A model generated the notes under the pieces. The model searched no databases, had not been told where the DNA came from, and worked only from the letters and a program-made list of their open reading frames with translations. Positions 45,948 to 54,816 of a stretch of 64,000 nucleotides of DNA are shown piece after piece. The DNA is from Pseudomonas endophytica (GTDB lineage: Bacteria; Pseudomonadota; Gammaproteobacteria; Pseudomonadales; Pseudomonadaceae), in contig NZ_LLWH01000209.1 of the NCBI RefSeq assembly GCF_001411475.1, positions 36,779-100,778 on the forward strand, given 5' to 3'. A program made the translations under genes and the position numbers. Within the stretch, counting starts at the first letter, position 1. Each line of letters starts with the position of its first letter.

Positions 45948-47780
45948 TCAGTCGATACCCACAAATCCCCCCGTTTGGTGCTGCCATAGACGGGCATACA
46001 ACCCCTTGTGCGCGAGCAGTTCGGCGTGGGTGCCGGACTCGGCAATCTGGCCTTTTTCGAGCACCACCAAGCGGTCCATTCGGGCGATGGTTGAAAGCCG
46101 GTGAGCGATGGCAATCACGGTTTTACCTTGCATCAAGGTTTCGAGACTCTCTTGGATAGCAGCTTCGACTTCGGAATCCAGCGCTGAAGTGGCTTCGTCC
46201 ATGATCAGGATCGGCGCATTCTTGAGTAAGACCCGCGCAATTGCGATGCGCTGGCGCTGGCCGCCAGACAGCTTGACCCCTCGCTCACCCACATGCGCGT
46301 CAAACCCAGTCCGACCCTGAGCGTCGGAAAGAGCCGGGATAAACTCGTCAGCCCGAGCTTTACGCACGGCTGCCCAAAGCTCTTCATCCGTGGCGTCCGG
46401 TTTGCCGTACAGCAAGTTATCGCGGATTGAGCGGTGCAGCAGAGACGTGTCCTGAGTGATCATGCCGATCTGCTCGCGCAAGCTTTCTTGCGTCACATCG
46501 GCGATGTTCTGATCGTCAATCAGGATTTTCCCGCCTTGCAGGTCGTACAGGCGTAGAAGCAGGTTAACCATCGTCGACTTCCCTGCGCCCGATGGCCCGA
46601 TTAAACCGATTTTTTCGCCGGGTTTGATCACCAGGTTCAGGTCGCTGATGATTCCGCTGCGCTTACCGTAGTGAAAGTCCACGTGCTCAAAGCGCACTTC
46701 GCCACGGTCGACTTTAAGCCGTGGAGCGTTCTCTCGATCATTGACCGCAACGGGTTGTGCAATAGTTTGCAAACCGTCCTGAACGATACCGATGTTCTCG
46801 AAAATACCGTTGACCACCCACATGATCCAGCCAGACATATTGACGATACGGATCACCAAGCCGGTCGCCAGAGCAATGGCGCCGACGCTGATCAACGACT
46901 GGCTCCATAACCACAGCGCAAGACCGCTGGTGCTGACAATCAGCAGCCCGTTCATGGTGGTGATGGTGACGTCCATGCCGGTAACGAGGCGGCTGGCCAA
47001 TTGGGTTTTTTCAGTTTGCTCGACGATCGCCTCGCGGGCGTACTGCTGCTCGTAGTTGGTGTGTGCAAACAGCTTGAGGGTGGTGATGTTGGTGTAGCCA
47101 TCGACGATACGGCCCATCAGTTTGGAGCGCGCATCTGAAGACACCACCGAGCGCTCTTTGACCCGAGGCACGAAGTAATACAAGGCACCGATGTAGCACA
47201 CAATCCAAGTCAACAGCGGAATCATCAGACGCCAGTCGGCTTCGGCAAATAGCACCAGTGAGCTGATGGCGTAGATCAGCACATGCCACAAGGCATCTAC
47301 GGCCTGCACCGCCGAGTCACGCAGCGAGTTACCGGTTTGCATGATGCGTTGGGCAATCCGCCCAGCGAAATCGTTCTGGAAAAAATTGAGGCTTTGTTTC
47401 AGCACATAGTTGTGATTTTGCCAGCGAATCATGCTGGTCATACCTGGGCTCAACGCTTGATGAACGAGCAGATCATGCAGCCCAAAAAAAACTGGGCGAA
47501 TGATTAGCGCGACCACTGCCATCCAGATCAACTCGCCACTGTGCAGGCTAAAAAAGTCGGTGTTGGGTGTGCCTTGGGCCAAGTCAATCAGGGTACTCAA
47601 GTAACTGAATAGCGAGACTTCAATCAACGAGGCGACTAGCCCGACCACCAGCAAGGCCGCGAATATCGGCCAGACTTGGCGCAGGTAGTAAAAGTAAAAC
47701 GCCCAAACCGTATTGGGAGGTGCAGCGCTGGGAGCTTCGCGAAAGATATCGATCAGTTTTTCAAAACGACGGTAAAGCAT
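45948..47780 (-). CDS. ABC transporter, fused permease and ATPase
   Basis: From the ATG at 47780 (a GTG at 47786 is also possible) the protein has 610 residues: about six membrane segments in the first 330 residues, then an ATPase with Walker A GPSGAGKST, signature LSGGQRQR, Walker B ILIMDEATSALD and the H-loop AHRLST. It is a type IV exporter half-transporter that works as a dimer. Substrate unknown. In P. aeruginosa a similar exporter (PA3228) lies beside ppiA, as here. Confidence 0.9.
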   Translation of the reverse strand: MLYRRFEKLIDIFREAPSAAPPNTVWAFYFYYLRQVWPIFAALLVVGLVASLIEVSLFSYLSTLIDLAQGTPNTDFFSLHSGELIWMAVVALIIRPVFFGLHDLLVHQALSPGMTSMIRWQNHNYVLKQSLNFFQNDFAGRIAQRIMQTGNSLRDSAVQAVDALWHVLIYAISSLVLFAEADWRLMIPLLTWIVCYIGALYYFVPRVKERSVVSSDARSKLMGRIVDGYTNITTLKLFAHTNYEQQYAREAIVEQTEKTQLASRLVTGMDVTITTMNGLLIVSTSGLALWLWSQSLISVGAIALATGLVIRIVNMSGWIMWVVNGIFENIGIVQDGLQTIAQPVAVNDRENAPRLKVDRGEVRFEHVDFHYGKRSGIISDLNLVIKPGEKIGLIGPSGAGKSTMVNLLLRLYDLQGGKILIDDQNIADVTQESLREQIGMITQDTSLLHRSIRDNLLYGKPDATDEELWAAVRKARADEFIPALSDAQGRTGFDAHVGERGVKLSGGQRQRIAIARVLLKNAPILIMDEATSALDSEVEAAIQESLETLMQGKTVIAIAHRLSTIARMDRLVVLEKGQIAESGTHAELLAHKGLYARLWQHQTGGFVGID

Positions 47781-47820
47781 GGTCACTGACGCCCGCTTTG
47801 CGGACTCTCCTTTAGTGATG

Positions 47821-47840
47821 TGACCGGCCTAGGCCGGTCA
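47821..47840. repeat. 20-base perfect palindrome between ppiA and the ABC gene
   Basis: TGACCGGCCTAGGCCGGTCA equals its reverse complement. It lies 24 bases downstream of the ppiA stop on the minus strand, before the ABC gene. As RNA it could fold into a tight hairpin, but no T tract follows, so it is either a weak terminator or a protein site. Confidence 0.6.
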
Positions 47841-47864
47841 GGCTGCCCGCAGCGTTCTTAGCGG

Positions 47865-48434
47865 TTAGTCGATGCGTTTGGCGGACTTGATAAGAATTGG
47901 ATCAGCAGGCACATCGCGCATACCAGATTTGGTCGTGGTCTGGGTGTTGACGATGTTGTCTACGACGTCCATGCCTTTTACGACTTTGGCAAATACGGCG
48001 TAACCGGTATCACGGCCCGGATCCAAGGCCGGGTTATCGGCCACATTGATAAAGAACTGGCTGGTCGCAGAGTCTGGGTTAGAAGTGCGCGCCATGGACA
48101 AGGTGCCGCGTACGTTGTGCAAGCCGTTGCTGGCTTCGTTTTTAATCGGGTCACGGGTTGGTTTTTGCGTCATCTGCGCTGTGAACCCGCCACCTTGCGC
48201 CATAAAGCCCGGAATCACGCGGTGGAAGATGGTGTTGTTGTAAAAGCCGCTGTCAACGTAGTCCAAAAAGTTCTTACTGCTGATAGGCGCATGCACCGGA
48301 TCCAGTTCGACTTCGATTTGGCCGAAGCTTGTGTCTAGCAGCACGTGGGGTGCTTTGTTTGCCGCCGGTGTGGCGGCCATCAGGTTGGCAGCGAAGAGCA
48401 GGGCGCTAGCGGCAAAGGCGATTTTTTTCAACAT
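47865..48434 (-). CDS. ppiA: Periplasmic peptidyl-prolyl isomerase PpiA
   Basis: This 189-residue cyclophilin has a signal peptide cut after about residue 20 (ANLMA|ATPA) and the cyclophilin core: [16 protein letters not shown] with the catalytic arginine-phenylalanine pair, [29 protein letters not shown]. It catalyses proline isomerisation of periplasmic proteins. Intact and close to family length. Confidence 0.93.
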   Translation of the reverse strand: MLKKIAFAASALLFAANLMAATPAANKAPHVLLDTSFGQIEVELDPVHAPISSKNFLDYVDSGFYNNTIFHRVIPGFMAQGGGFTAQMTQKPTRDPIKNEASNGLHNVRGTLSMARTSNPDSATSQFFINVADNPALDPGRDTGYAVFAKVVKGMDVVDNIVNTQTTTKSGMRDVPADPILIKSAKRID

Positions 48435-48584
48435 AGATTAATAGTCCTGATAGGTGGAGCAACTGCGTCAGTCATTGCACGCGTTGGGTATGGAATGAGT
48501 GAGGTGAAGAGCTCGGGCTGCAATAAACGGCCAAACGCGAACCTTGGACAGGATATTCGTCAACGATGTTCCTGCCCATCGCTG

Positions 48585-49508
48585 TCATGCCTGTTCTGGC
48601 GCGGTAAATACAACGTCTAACGGTGCCGTATCAAAGGTGCGTAATAATTCGACCAGTATTTGCGTCGCCGGGCCAAGCGGTTTGTCTTTGTTGGCGTACA
48701 GGTAAAACACCGGATGACGATCTCCACCCTGATCCATCGGCAAGGGTTTGAGCAGGCCCTCGTTGAGTTCGCGCTCAATCATGTGCCGTGGTAACCAAGC
48801 AAACCCCAGACCGCTGGCAACAAACGCTGCCGCTGTGGCCAAGCTGCCGACTGTCCAGCGCTGTTCAGACCCCAGCCAGCCGACATCGCGTGGTTGCTGG
48901 CGGCCTGAGTCACGAATCACCACTTGTAACTGACTTTCAAGGTCTTGAAAGTGCAGCGCGCGTTGCATGCGATGCAAAGCATGCTCGGGATGCGCGACGG
49001 CTATGAATTCTACGGTGCTTAATTCAGTCCCCAAGTAGCCGGGAATATTGAAGCTACTTATAGCCAAGTCGGCCACACCTTCAAGTAGCACCTCCTCGAC
49101 GCCGGACAACACCTCTTCACGCAGCCGTACGCGGCAGCCACGGCTTTGCGGCATAAAGGCAGTCAGGGCGCGCACCAGACGTGCATTTGGGTAAGCGGCG
49201 TCGACTACCAACCGGACTTCGGCCTCCCAGCCTTGTTCCATATGATGTGCAAGGTCTTCGAGCTGGCTGGCTTGTTTGACTAACTGGCGAGAGCGGCGCA
49301 ATAACACACCACCCGCCTCAGTGAGCACGGCTTTACGTCCATCTATGCGCAGTAACGGAACGCCGAGTTGATCTTGCATGCGAGCGACGGTGTAGCTGAC
49401 AGACGACTGTGAGCGGTGCAGAACTTCAGCAGCTTGCGCAAAGCCACCATGGTCGACTACCGCTTGCAGCGTGCGCCATTGATCAAGGGTCACGCGGGGC
49501 GCTTTCAC
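48585..49508 (-). CDS. LysR family transcriptional regulator
   Basis: The 307-residue protein has the LysR winged helix-turn-helix at 10-70 (AQAAEVLHRSQSSVSYTVARMQ) and a C-terminal effector-binding domain (about 95-290). Its target is unknown; the divergent neighbour is a DMT transporter gene 475 bases away, behind a candidate sRNA. It probably also represses its own promoter. Confidence 0.88.
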   Translation of the reverse strand: MKAPRVTLDQWRTLQAVVDHGGFAQAAEVLHRSQSSVSYTVARMQDQLGVPLLRIDGRKAVLTEAGGVLLRRSRQLVKQASQLEDLAHHMEQGWEAEVRLVVDAAYPNARLVRALTAFMPQSRGCRVRLREEVLSGVEEVLLEGVADLAISSFNIPGYLGTELSTVEFIAVAHPEHALHRMQRALHFQDLESQLQVVIRDSGRQQPRDVGWLGSEQRWTVGSLATAAAFVASGLGFAWLPRHMIERELNEGLLKPLPMDQGGDRHPVFYLYANKDKPLGPATQILVELLRTFDTAPLDVVFTAPEQA

Positions 49509-49769
49509 GTTCTATTCCTTTGGTATTGAGTCAGTGTGTGGCCGCGGCCTAGCACAGCTGTTATAGAGTACTCATTAATAAACAAATTTATAGATAGGTT
49601 GTAGCAGATATTTACGCTTTTTTATCAGAAAAATACCCTCTAACATTTGCTCCATCGTCTTACAGAATTTTCAGATCGAGCCTACTTCTCATGGCTAAAT
49701 GTTCTGATTGTAAAAAGTAGCTTTCAGAGATGACCTGAATCAGGTTTGTTAATCGACACATAATCGTCA

Positions 49770-49888
49770 CATGGCTTACTTCACCTCATTGCTCCTTCAA
49801 GCAACCGGTTCGCGCATCGAACCTCCCTTGGCGCTTTCTTTGAGTGCCTTCGCCCGATCAGTCACTGAGCTGGATCGGGTTTTTTTTG
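49770..49888 (+). ncRNA. Candidate small RNA
   Basis: A stem-loop GGTTCG-CGCAT-CGAACC (49807-49823) is followed by an unstructured pyrimidine-rich stretch with CCTCCCTTGG and then a strong Rho-independent terminator. A 49771 start would follow a CATAAT hexamer at 49759-49764; its -35 is poor. The layout, one hairpin, a single-stranded region able to pair with ribosome sites, and a terminator ending in eight T residues, is that of an Hfq-binding sRNA. It was not recognised as any named sRNA. Confidence 0.5.
49853..49888 (+). terminator. Rho-independent terminator with U8 tail
   Basis: CCCGATC (49853-49859) and GATCGGG (49873-49879) pair, with AG/CT extending the stem, followed by eight T residues (49880-49887). 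It ends nothing that codes for a long protein. Confidence 0.85.
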
Positions 49889-49982
49889 TCCGGGTTTTAC
49901 CGGCGGATAGCACAGCGTTGTGGAAAACCGCTAAGGTCGCGTCCATTCGATAGGCTGATGCTAAATTCCGGGCGAGAGATTT

Positions 49983-50843
49983 ATGGGTTACTTGTTAATT
50001 GTGACGCTGATTCAGGCGTTTTCCTTCAGCTTGATTGGCGAGTATCTGGCAGGGCACGTCGACAGTTACTTCGCAGTGCTGGTGCGCGTAGTGCTGGCCG
50101 GGCTGGTGTTTATCCCGCTAACCCGCTGGAGCAAGGTAGAACCCGGTTTTATGCGGGGCATGCTGTTGATCGGCGCTCTGCAATTTGGGATTACCTATGT
50201 CTGTCTATACCTGAGCTTTCGGGTACTGACGGTGCCTGAAGTGTTGTTGTTTACCATTTTGACGCCGCTGCACGTGACCTTGATTGAGGACGCGCTCAAC
50301 CGGCGTTTCAATCCGTGGGCATTGGTCGCTGCGCTAGTGGCTGTCTCGGGGGCTGCGGTCATTCGTTTCGACAGCATCAACCCGGACTTCTTCAAGGGCT
50401 TCCTGTTGTTGCAACTGGCCAACTTCACCTATGCCGCCGGTCAGGTGTTGTACCGGCGCTTGGTGGTGCGCTACCCGAGTGAGCTTCCAGATTACCGACG
50501 CTTCGGCTACTTCTATATCGGCGCTTTGGTGGTGGTTTTGCCGGCTTTTATGCTCTTCGGCAAAGAGCACTTCTGGCCCGACGCGCCTTTGCAGTGGGGC
50601 GTACTGCTGTTTTTGGGCCTAGTGTCTACAGCGCTGGGTATGTACTGGTGGAACAAAGGCGCGTGTTTGGTGAGTGGCGGGACTTTGGCGGTGATGAACA
50701 ATCTGCATGTACCCGTGGGGCTGCTGCTCAACCTGTTGATATGGAATCAGCATGAACCGTTGGGCCGTTTGCTGCTGGGCGGGACGGTCATTCTTCTAGC
50801 CGTTTGGATCAGCCGGCTAGACCGTAGGCCTATCAGGGGCTAA
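49983..50843 (+). CDS. DMT superfamily EamA-type transporter
   Basis: The 286-residue product has ten hydrophobic segments in two EamA halves (GYLLIVTLIQAFSFSLIGEY at the N-terminus, and LRVLTVPEVLLFTILTPLHV). It is of the RhaT/carboxylate-amine transporter type. Likely exporter of amino acids or a related metabolite. The RBBP9-like hydrolase gene follows by 40 bases, so they may share a transcript. Confidence 0.86.
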   Translation: MGYLLIVTLIQAFSFSLIGEYLAGHVDSYFAVLVRVVLAGLVFIPLTRWSKVEPGFMRGMLLIGALQFGITYVCLYLSFRVLTVPEVLLFTILTPLHVTLIEDALNRRFNPWALVAALVAVSGAAVIRFDSINPDFFKGFLLLQLANFTYAAGQVLYRRLVVRYPSELPDYRRFGYFYIGALVVVLPAFMLFGKEHFWPDAPLQWGVLLFLGLVSTALGMYWWNKGACLVSGGTLAVMNNLHVPVGLLLNLLIWNQHEPLGRLLLGGTVILLAVWISRLDRRPIRG

Positions 50844-50883
50844 GGTCTCTAAGGCCTAACTAACGCCTTAAAGGGGAGTGGGA

Positions 50884-51447
50884 ATGACAGTCAAAGTGTT
50901 GATCTTGCCGGGCCTGAATAACTCGGGGGAAGATCATTGGCAAACGCGCTGGGAGAAGAACTACAGCGGTCTGAAACGGGTCCGTCAAGAAGATTGGAAA
51001 ACCCCAGAATGCGCCGACTGGGTGCAGGAATTGCACAAAAAAGTGACTTCCAGCCAGCGCCCGGTGGTTCTCGTGGGCCACAGTTTGGCGTGTAACCTGA
51101 TTGCTGCGTGGTCGCAACAGTATCCGGAGCAAGCCGAGAGGCAAATCCGTGGAGCGCTGCTGGTGGCCCCGATTGACACCGAAGCGCCGAGTTACCCAGC
51201 AGGTACTTCGGGGTTCACTCCCATGCGCTTAAGCAAGCTGCCCTTTAATTCGATTACGGTGGCCAGTACCGACGATCCATATGTCAGCGTCGAGCGCGCC
51301 GCCGCCTTCAGTCAGGCGTGGGGCAGTGAGTTGGTTTGGTTGCAGCAGGCCAAACACATTAATGACCAAAGCGGCCTAGGCGCTTGGCCCGAGGGTATCG
51401 AGTTGTTGTTCAAGCTCACAGGGGACCCGCAGTTCAAGCAAACCTGA
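50884..51447 (+). CDS. RBBP9/YdeN-family alpha/beta hydrolase
   Basis: From the ATG at 50884 (GGGGAG upstream) the product has 187 residues, the length of the serine hydrolase RBBP9/YdeN family. The LILPGLNNSGEDHW start and nucleophile elbow VLVGHSLACNL near residue 72 are typical, and the catalytic histidine is in AKHINDQSG. Members have esterase or peptidase-like activity; the physiological substrate is unknown. Confidence 0.85.
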   Translation: MTVKVLILPGLNNSGEDHWQTRWEKNYSGLKRVRQEDWKTPECADWVQELHKKVTSSQRPVVLVGHSLACNLIAAWSQQYPEQAERQIRGALLVAPIDTEAPSYPAGTSGFTPMRLSKLPFNSITVASTDDPYVSVERAAAFSQAWGSELVWLQQAKHINDQSGLGAWPEGIELLFKLTGDPQFKQT

Positions 51448-51463
51448 CACACCGTGCAGGAAT

Positions 51464-51506
51464 AAGGCTGCGATCAACGCTATTACTGTTGATCGCAGCC
51501 TTTTTA
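51464..51506. terminator. Strong bidirectional terminator
   Basis: AAGGCTGCGATCAAC (51464-51478) pairs exactly with GTTGATCGCAGCCTT (51488-51502) around a 9-base loop, followed by more T residues; it separates the hydrolase gene end from the convergent mechanosensitive channel gene end. Confidence 0.92.
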
Positions 51507-51507
51507 T

Positions 51508-52791
51508 TTATTGCTCTTCTATCGCCTGCGGCGCATTGATTTTGTTTAACAGCCCATTGCGCAAGTCGTTGCCGCTCGGCTGTTGATACAAGCTCAATCC
51601 GAACTCAGGCAGTACCGAGATCAAATAATCAAAAATATCGCCTTGGATTTGCTCGTATTCATCCCACGCCGTCGTCCGCGTAAAGCAGTAAATCTCAAGG
51701 GGAACGCCCTGAGGCGTTGCTTGAAGCTGGCGCACCATGCAGGTCATATTCGGTTGGATCTGGGCGTGGCTCTTCAAGTAGGCCAGGGCGTAGGCGCGGA
51801 AAGTGCCAATGTTGGTCATGCGTCGACGGTTGGCGGCTAATGCGGCTACTTCGCCCTGCGCCTCGTTCCAACTGGCAAGCTCGGCTTTTTTGCGCACTAA
51901 GTAATCGCTTAGCAAACGCACCTTTTCTAGGCGCAGCTCCTGCTCATCGCTCAAGAAGCTGATTTCTCCCGCATCAATAAATAAGCTGCGCTTGATCCGA
52001 CGGCCACCGGACTGTTGCATTCCGCGCCAGTTTTTGAACGACTCGGACATCAGGCGCCAAGTCGGAATCGAAACGATGGTCTTATCGAAGTTCTGAACCT
52101 TGACCGTGTGTAAGGTGATGTCCATGACGTCGCCGTCGGCACCCACCTGTGGCATTTCGATCCAGTCACCTACGCGCAGTAGGTCGTTGCTGGTCAACTG
52201 AACGCTGGCTACAAATGACAACAGCGTGTCTTTGTAAACCAGTAAGAGAACCGCAGACATGGCGCCCAAGCCCGAGAGCAAGAGCATTGGTGAGCGGTCG
52301 ATCAGGATCGAGACAATGATGATCGCGGAGAACACGAACAGCAGCATTTTACCCAGTTGAATATAGCCCTTGATGGGCCGGGTCTTGGCGTAATTGGTGC
52401 GCGAGTAGATGTCGAGCAGTGCGTCGAGCAATGCGCTGATCACTCGGGTCAGCACAAAAATGGTGATGGCTAACGCTAGGTTGCCAAGGAAGTTGCGACC
52501 GGCATCGGTCAGCTCGGGCACAAAATTGCGTCCGAATTGGATAACGAGTGAGGGCGTCATTTGCGCGATACGGTGAAACACCTTGTGCTCACGTAAATCG
52601 CTTACCCAATGCAGCGCGGGCTGGCGAGCCAGCATCTTGGTTACGCGCAAAATAATGATGCGGGCAATGTATCCAGCAAGCAGGGCGACGCTCACCAAAA
52701 TAATCAGACCGACAATAGCTGACAGCCAAGGGTTTTGTTCGAGGCTGGCCCAAAAGCCTTGCATATAGCTCCAGAGTGTTTGCGTATCCAT
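51508..52791 (-). CDS. Mechanosensitive channel, YbdG/MscM type
   Basis: The 427-residue protein has five to six membrane segments in its first half and the MscS-type pore helix region LLSGLGAMSAVLLLVYKDTLLSFVASVQL, followed by the cytoplasmic vestibule with GDWIEMPQVGADGDV. The insertion TWRLMSESFKNWRGMQQSGGRRIKRS is specific to the YbdG/miniconductance group, rather than MscS itself. It protects against osmotic downshock at the inner membrane. Confidence 0.88.
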   Translation of the reverse strand: MDTQTLWSYMQGFWASLEQNPWLSAIVGLIILVSVALLAGYIARIIILRVTKMLARQPALHWVSDLREHKVFHRIAQMTPSLVIQFGRNFVPELTDAGRNFLGNLALAITIFVLTRVISALLDALLDIYSRTNYAKTRPIKGYIQLGKMLLFVFSAIIIVSILIDRSPMLLLSGLGAMSAVLLLVYKDTLLSFVASVQLTSNDLLRVGDWIEMPQVGADGDVMDITLHTVKVQNFDKTIVSIPTWRLMSESFKNWRGMQQSGGRRIKRSLFIDAGEISFLSDEQELRLEKVRLLSDYLVRKKAELASWNEAQGEVAALAANRRRMTNIGTFRAYALAYLKSHAQIQPNMTCMVRQLQATPQGVPLEIYCFTRTTAWDEYEQIQGDIFDYLISVLPEFGLSLYQQPSGNDLRNGLLNKINAPQAIEEQ

Positions 52792-52983
52792 AAGTTAAAG
52801 CGTTATCCCAAAAAGAAATGGCGACGTAATTAGAGCATTTCAAACCTGTTTTTGGGCTGTCTTTGAAGCAAACACCCTAAAAATGCATTTGTTTCACCTA
52901 GTTGATGCAAAGAAACTCGGCCTGAGCGCTCGAAACCGTTACTCTATGCCGCTGATTTTTTGTATTTCTTCGAGGTAGCACCC

Positions 52984-54330
52984 GTGTTTTCCGATTTCGC
53001 CCTGCACGAACGCCTGCTTAAAGCTGTGGCCGAGCTTAAATTTGTCGAGCCTACACCTGTGCAGGCAGCGGCTATCCCGCTCGCGCTCGAAGGGCGTGAC
53101 CTGCGGGTTACAGCTCAAACCGGGAGTGGCAAAACCGCTGCTTTCGTTCTGCCGATCCTCAATCGTCTGATTGGCCCCGCCAAAATTCGTGTCAGCATCA
53201 AAGCGTTGATTTTGCTGCCGACCCGCGAACTGGCCCAGCAAACACTGAAAGAAGTTGAACGCTTTGCGCAGTTCACGTTCATCAAGTCCGGGCTGATTAC
53301 CGGCGGTGAAGACTTCAAGGTGCAGGCTGCCATGTTGCGCAAAGTGCCGGATATCCTGATCGGCACGCCGGGCCGTATGCTGGAGCAACTCAATGCTGGC
53401 AACCTGCAACTGAACGACGTCGAAGTCTTGGTACTCGACGAAGCGGACCGCATGCTGGATATGGGTTTCGCCGAAGACGTTCAGCGCTTGGTTGATGAGT
53501 GCCCAAATCGTCAGCAAACCATGCTGTTCTCGGCCACCACCGGTGGTTCGGGCCTGCGTGACATGATCGGCAAAGTGCTGAATAATCCGGAGCACTTGCA
53601 ACTCAACCAAGTTAGCCAGCTTAACGCCACCACTCGTCAACAAGTGATCACCGCGGATCACAATCAGCACAAAGAGCAAATTGTGAACTGGTTGCTGGCG
53701 AACGAGACTTATCAAAAAGCCATCGTCTTCACCAATACCCGCGCCATGGCCGACCGTATCTACGGTCGTTTAGTGGCTCAGGAATACAAGGCGTTTGTCT
53801 TGCATGGCGAGAAGGATCAAAAAGATCGCAAGCTGGCCATTGATCGACTGAAGCAGGGCGGCGTAAAAATCCTGGTTGCCACAGACGTTGCGGCTCGTGG
53901 TTTGGACGTTGAGGGGCTGGATCTGGTTATCAACTTTGATATGCCACGTAGCGGTGATGAATATGTTCACCGTATTGGCCGTACAGGTCGTGCGGGTAAC
54001 GATGGCTTGGCAATCTCGCTGATTTGCCATGGTGACTGGAACCTCATGTCCAGCATTGAGCGTTATCTGAAACAAAGCTTCGAGCGTCGTACCATCAAAG
54101 AAGTCAAAGGCACCTACAGCGGGCCTAAAAAGGTCAAGGCTTCAGGTAAGGCGGTCGGCGTTAAGAAGAAAAAAACCGATGCCAAAGGCGACAAGAAAAA
54201 GACCGGTGCCAAGGCGCCGACCAAGCGCAAAATTGCCAATCGTCCTAAGACTGACGCCTTGTCGTTGGTGAGCAAAGATGGCATGGCGCCGCTTAAGCGT
54301 CGCAAGCCAGAAGCGCCGGCGGCTGAGTAG
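52984..54330 (+). CDS. DEAD-box ATP-dependent RNA helicase
   Basis: The GTG at 52984 follows GAGGTAGC by 7 bases and gives 448 residues. The helicase core has Walker A AQTGSGKT (44-51), PTRELAQQ, DEAD in VLVLDEADRMLD, SAT in FSATTGGSG and HRIGRTGRAG. The tail (about 385-448) is lysine-rich and would bind RNA. It resembles SrmB/RhlE-type helicases involved in ribosome assembly or mRNA decay; the exact class is uncertain. Confidence 0.9.
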   Translation: MFSDFALHERLLKAVAELKFVEPTPVQAAAIPLALEGRDLRVTAQTGSGKTAAFVLPILNRLIGPAKIRVSIKALILLPTRELAQQTLKEVERFAQFTFIKSGLITGGEDFKVQAAMLRKVPDILIGTPGRMLEQLNAGNLQLNDVEVLVLDEADRMLDMGFAEDVQRLVDECPNRQQTMLFSATTGGSGLRDMIGKVLNNPEHLQLNQVSQLNATTRQQVITADHNQHKEQIVNWLLANETYQKAIVFTNTRAMADRIYGRLVAQEYKAFVLHGEKDQKDRKLAIDRLKQGGVKILVATDVAARGLDVEGLDLVINFDMPRSGDEYVHRIGRTGRAGNDGLAISLICHGDWNLMSSIERYLKQSFERRTIKEVKGTYSGPKKVKASGKAVGVKKKKTDAKGDKKKTGAKAPTKRKIANRPKTDALSLVSKDGMAPLKRRKPEAPAAE

Positions 54331-54379
54331 TATTTACGGCTTAAGACTGCTGATGATCCGCCGATCGGTTCATCCTCCT

Positions 54380-54655
54380 TCTGAGAAGAGGCTTCGGTAA
54401 CGGCCACTTAGGGTTACGCCCTTACGGCGTTTCACTTTGCAAAAGCGGCAAAGTAACCAAAACGCTTTTGCCCCAACCACTCGGTGCCTCGCTGTGGCTT
54501 GGCATGCCCTCACACAGGCATTGCTCCGTGGGCCTGCCGCGATCGGCCATCCTTGGCCGTGTCGCGGCTAACCCGGCGTCCTGCCGGGTTACCCACTGCG
54601 CAAAGCCTGTGTGGGGCCAGCGTGGTTTAACGGGGCCTCTAAGATCAAAAACCAA
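54380..54655. repeat. Large dispersed intergenic repeat of palindromes
   Basis: The region contains nested inverted repeats: CTTTGC/GCAAAG (54435-54453), a cruciform from GCCGCGA to TCGCGGC (54536-54568) with CGGCCA/TGGCCG inside, and AACCCGGC/GCCGGGTT (54570-54590). I recall closely similar intergenic blocks in other Pseudomonas genomes. A minus-strand frame here (54422-54655) is the kind of repeat-derived hypothetical seen there and is not taken as a gene. Confidence 0.7.
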
Positions 54656-54681
54656 ATCAAAAGCTACGCAACCAGCTTCTC

Positions 54682-54707
54682 GTAGGCGCTGTCGCAGGCT
54701 GCGATCT
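54682..54707. repeat. Single REP arm
   Basis: GTAGGCGCTGTCGCAGGC then TGCGATCTTA: one REP arm without its inverted partner, preceded by the AATCAAAAGC flank seen in the 45673 repeats. Confidence 0.6.
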
Positions 54708-54816
54708 TAGCGATTGTGCAAGGATTTTGTAGCTGCTGAGGAACGAAGCGAGGCTGGGCAGCAGACGTAAAACGGCGTACAGAACCTGTACTGCACTAGA
54801 GAAGGCCAAAGCCCCC

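Larger units (their letters stand above)
49509..49982. other. Intergenic region with a candidate sRNA
   Basis: Besides the terminator and hairpin listed here, an AACCGGTT palindrome (49803-49810) and a short CCTGAATCAGG palindrome (49734-49744) are present. No gene longer than about 60 codons is credible. Confidence 0.5.

Noticed and set aside
49771..49953. 60-codon frame in the LysR/DMT intergenic region
   Set aside because: It runs straight through a strong terminator and has low-complexity codon content; the sRNA reading is better.
54422..54655. Minus-strand open frame of 77 codons
   Set aside because: It lies fully within a palindromic repeat block and resembles repeat-derived hypothetical proteins rather than a gene with start site and homologues.
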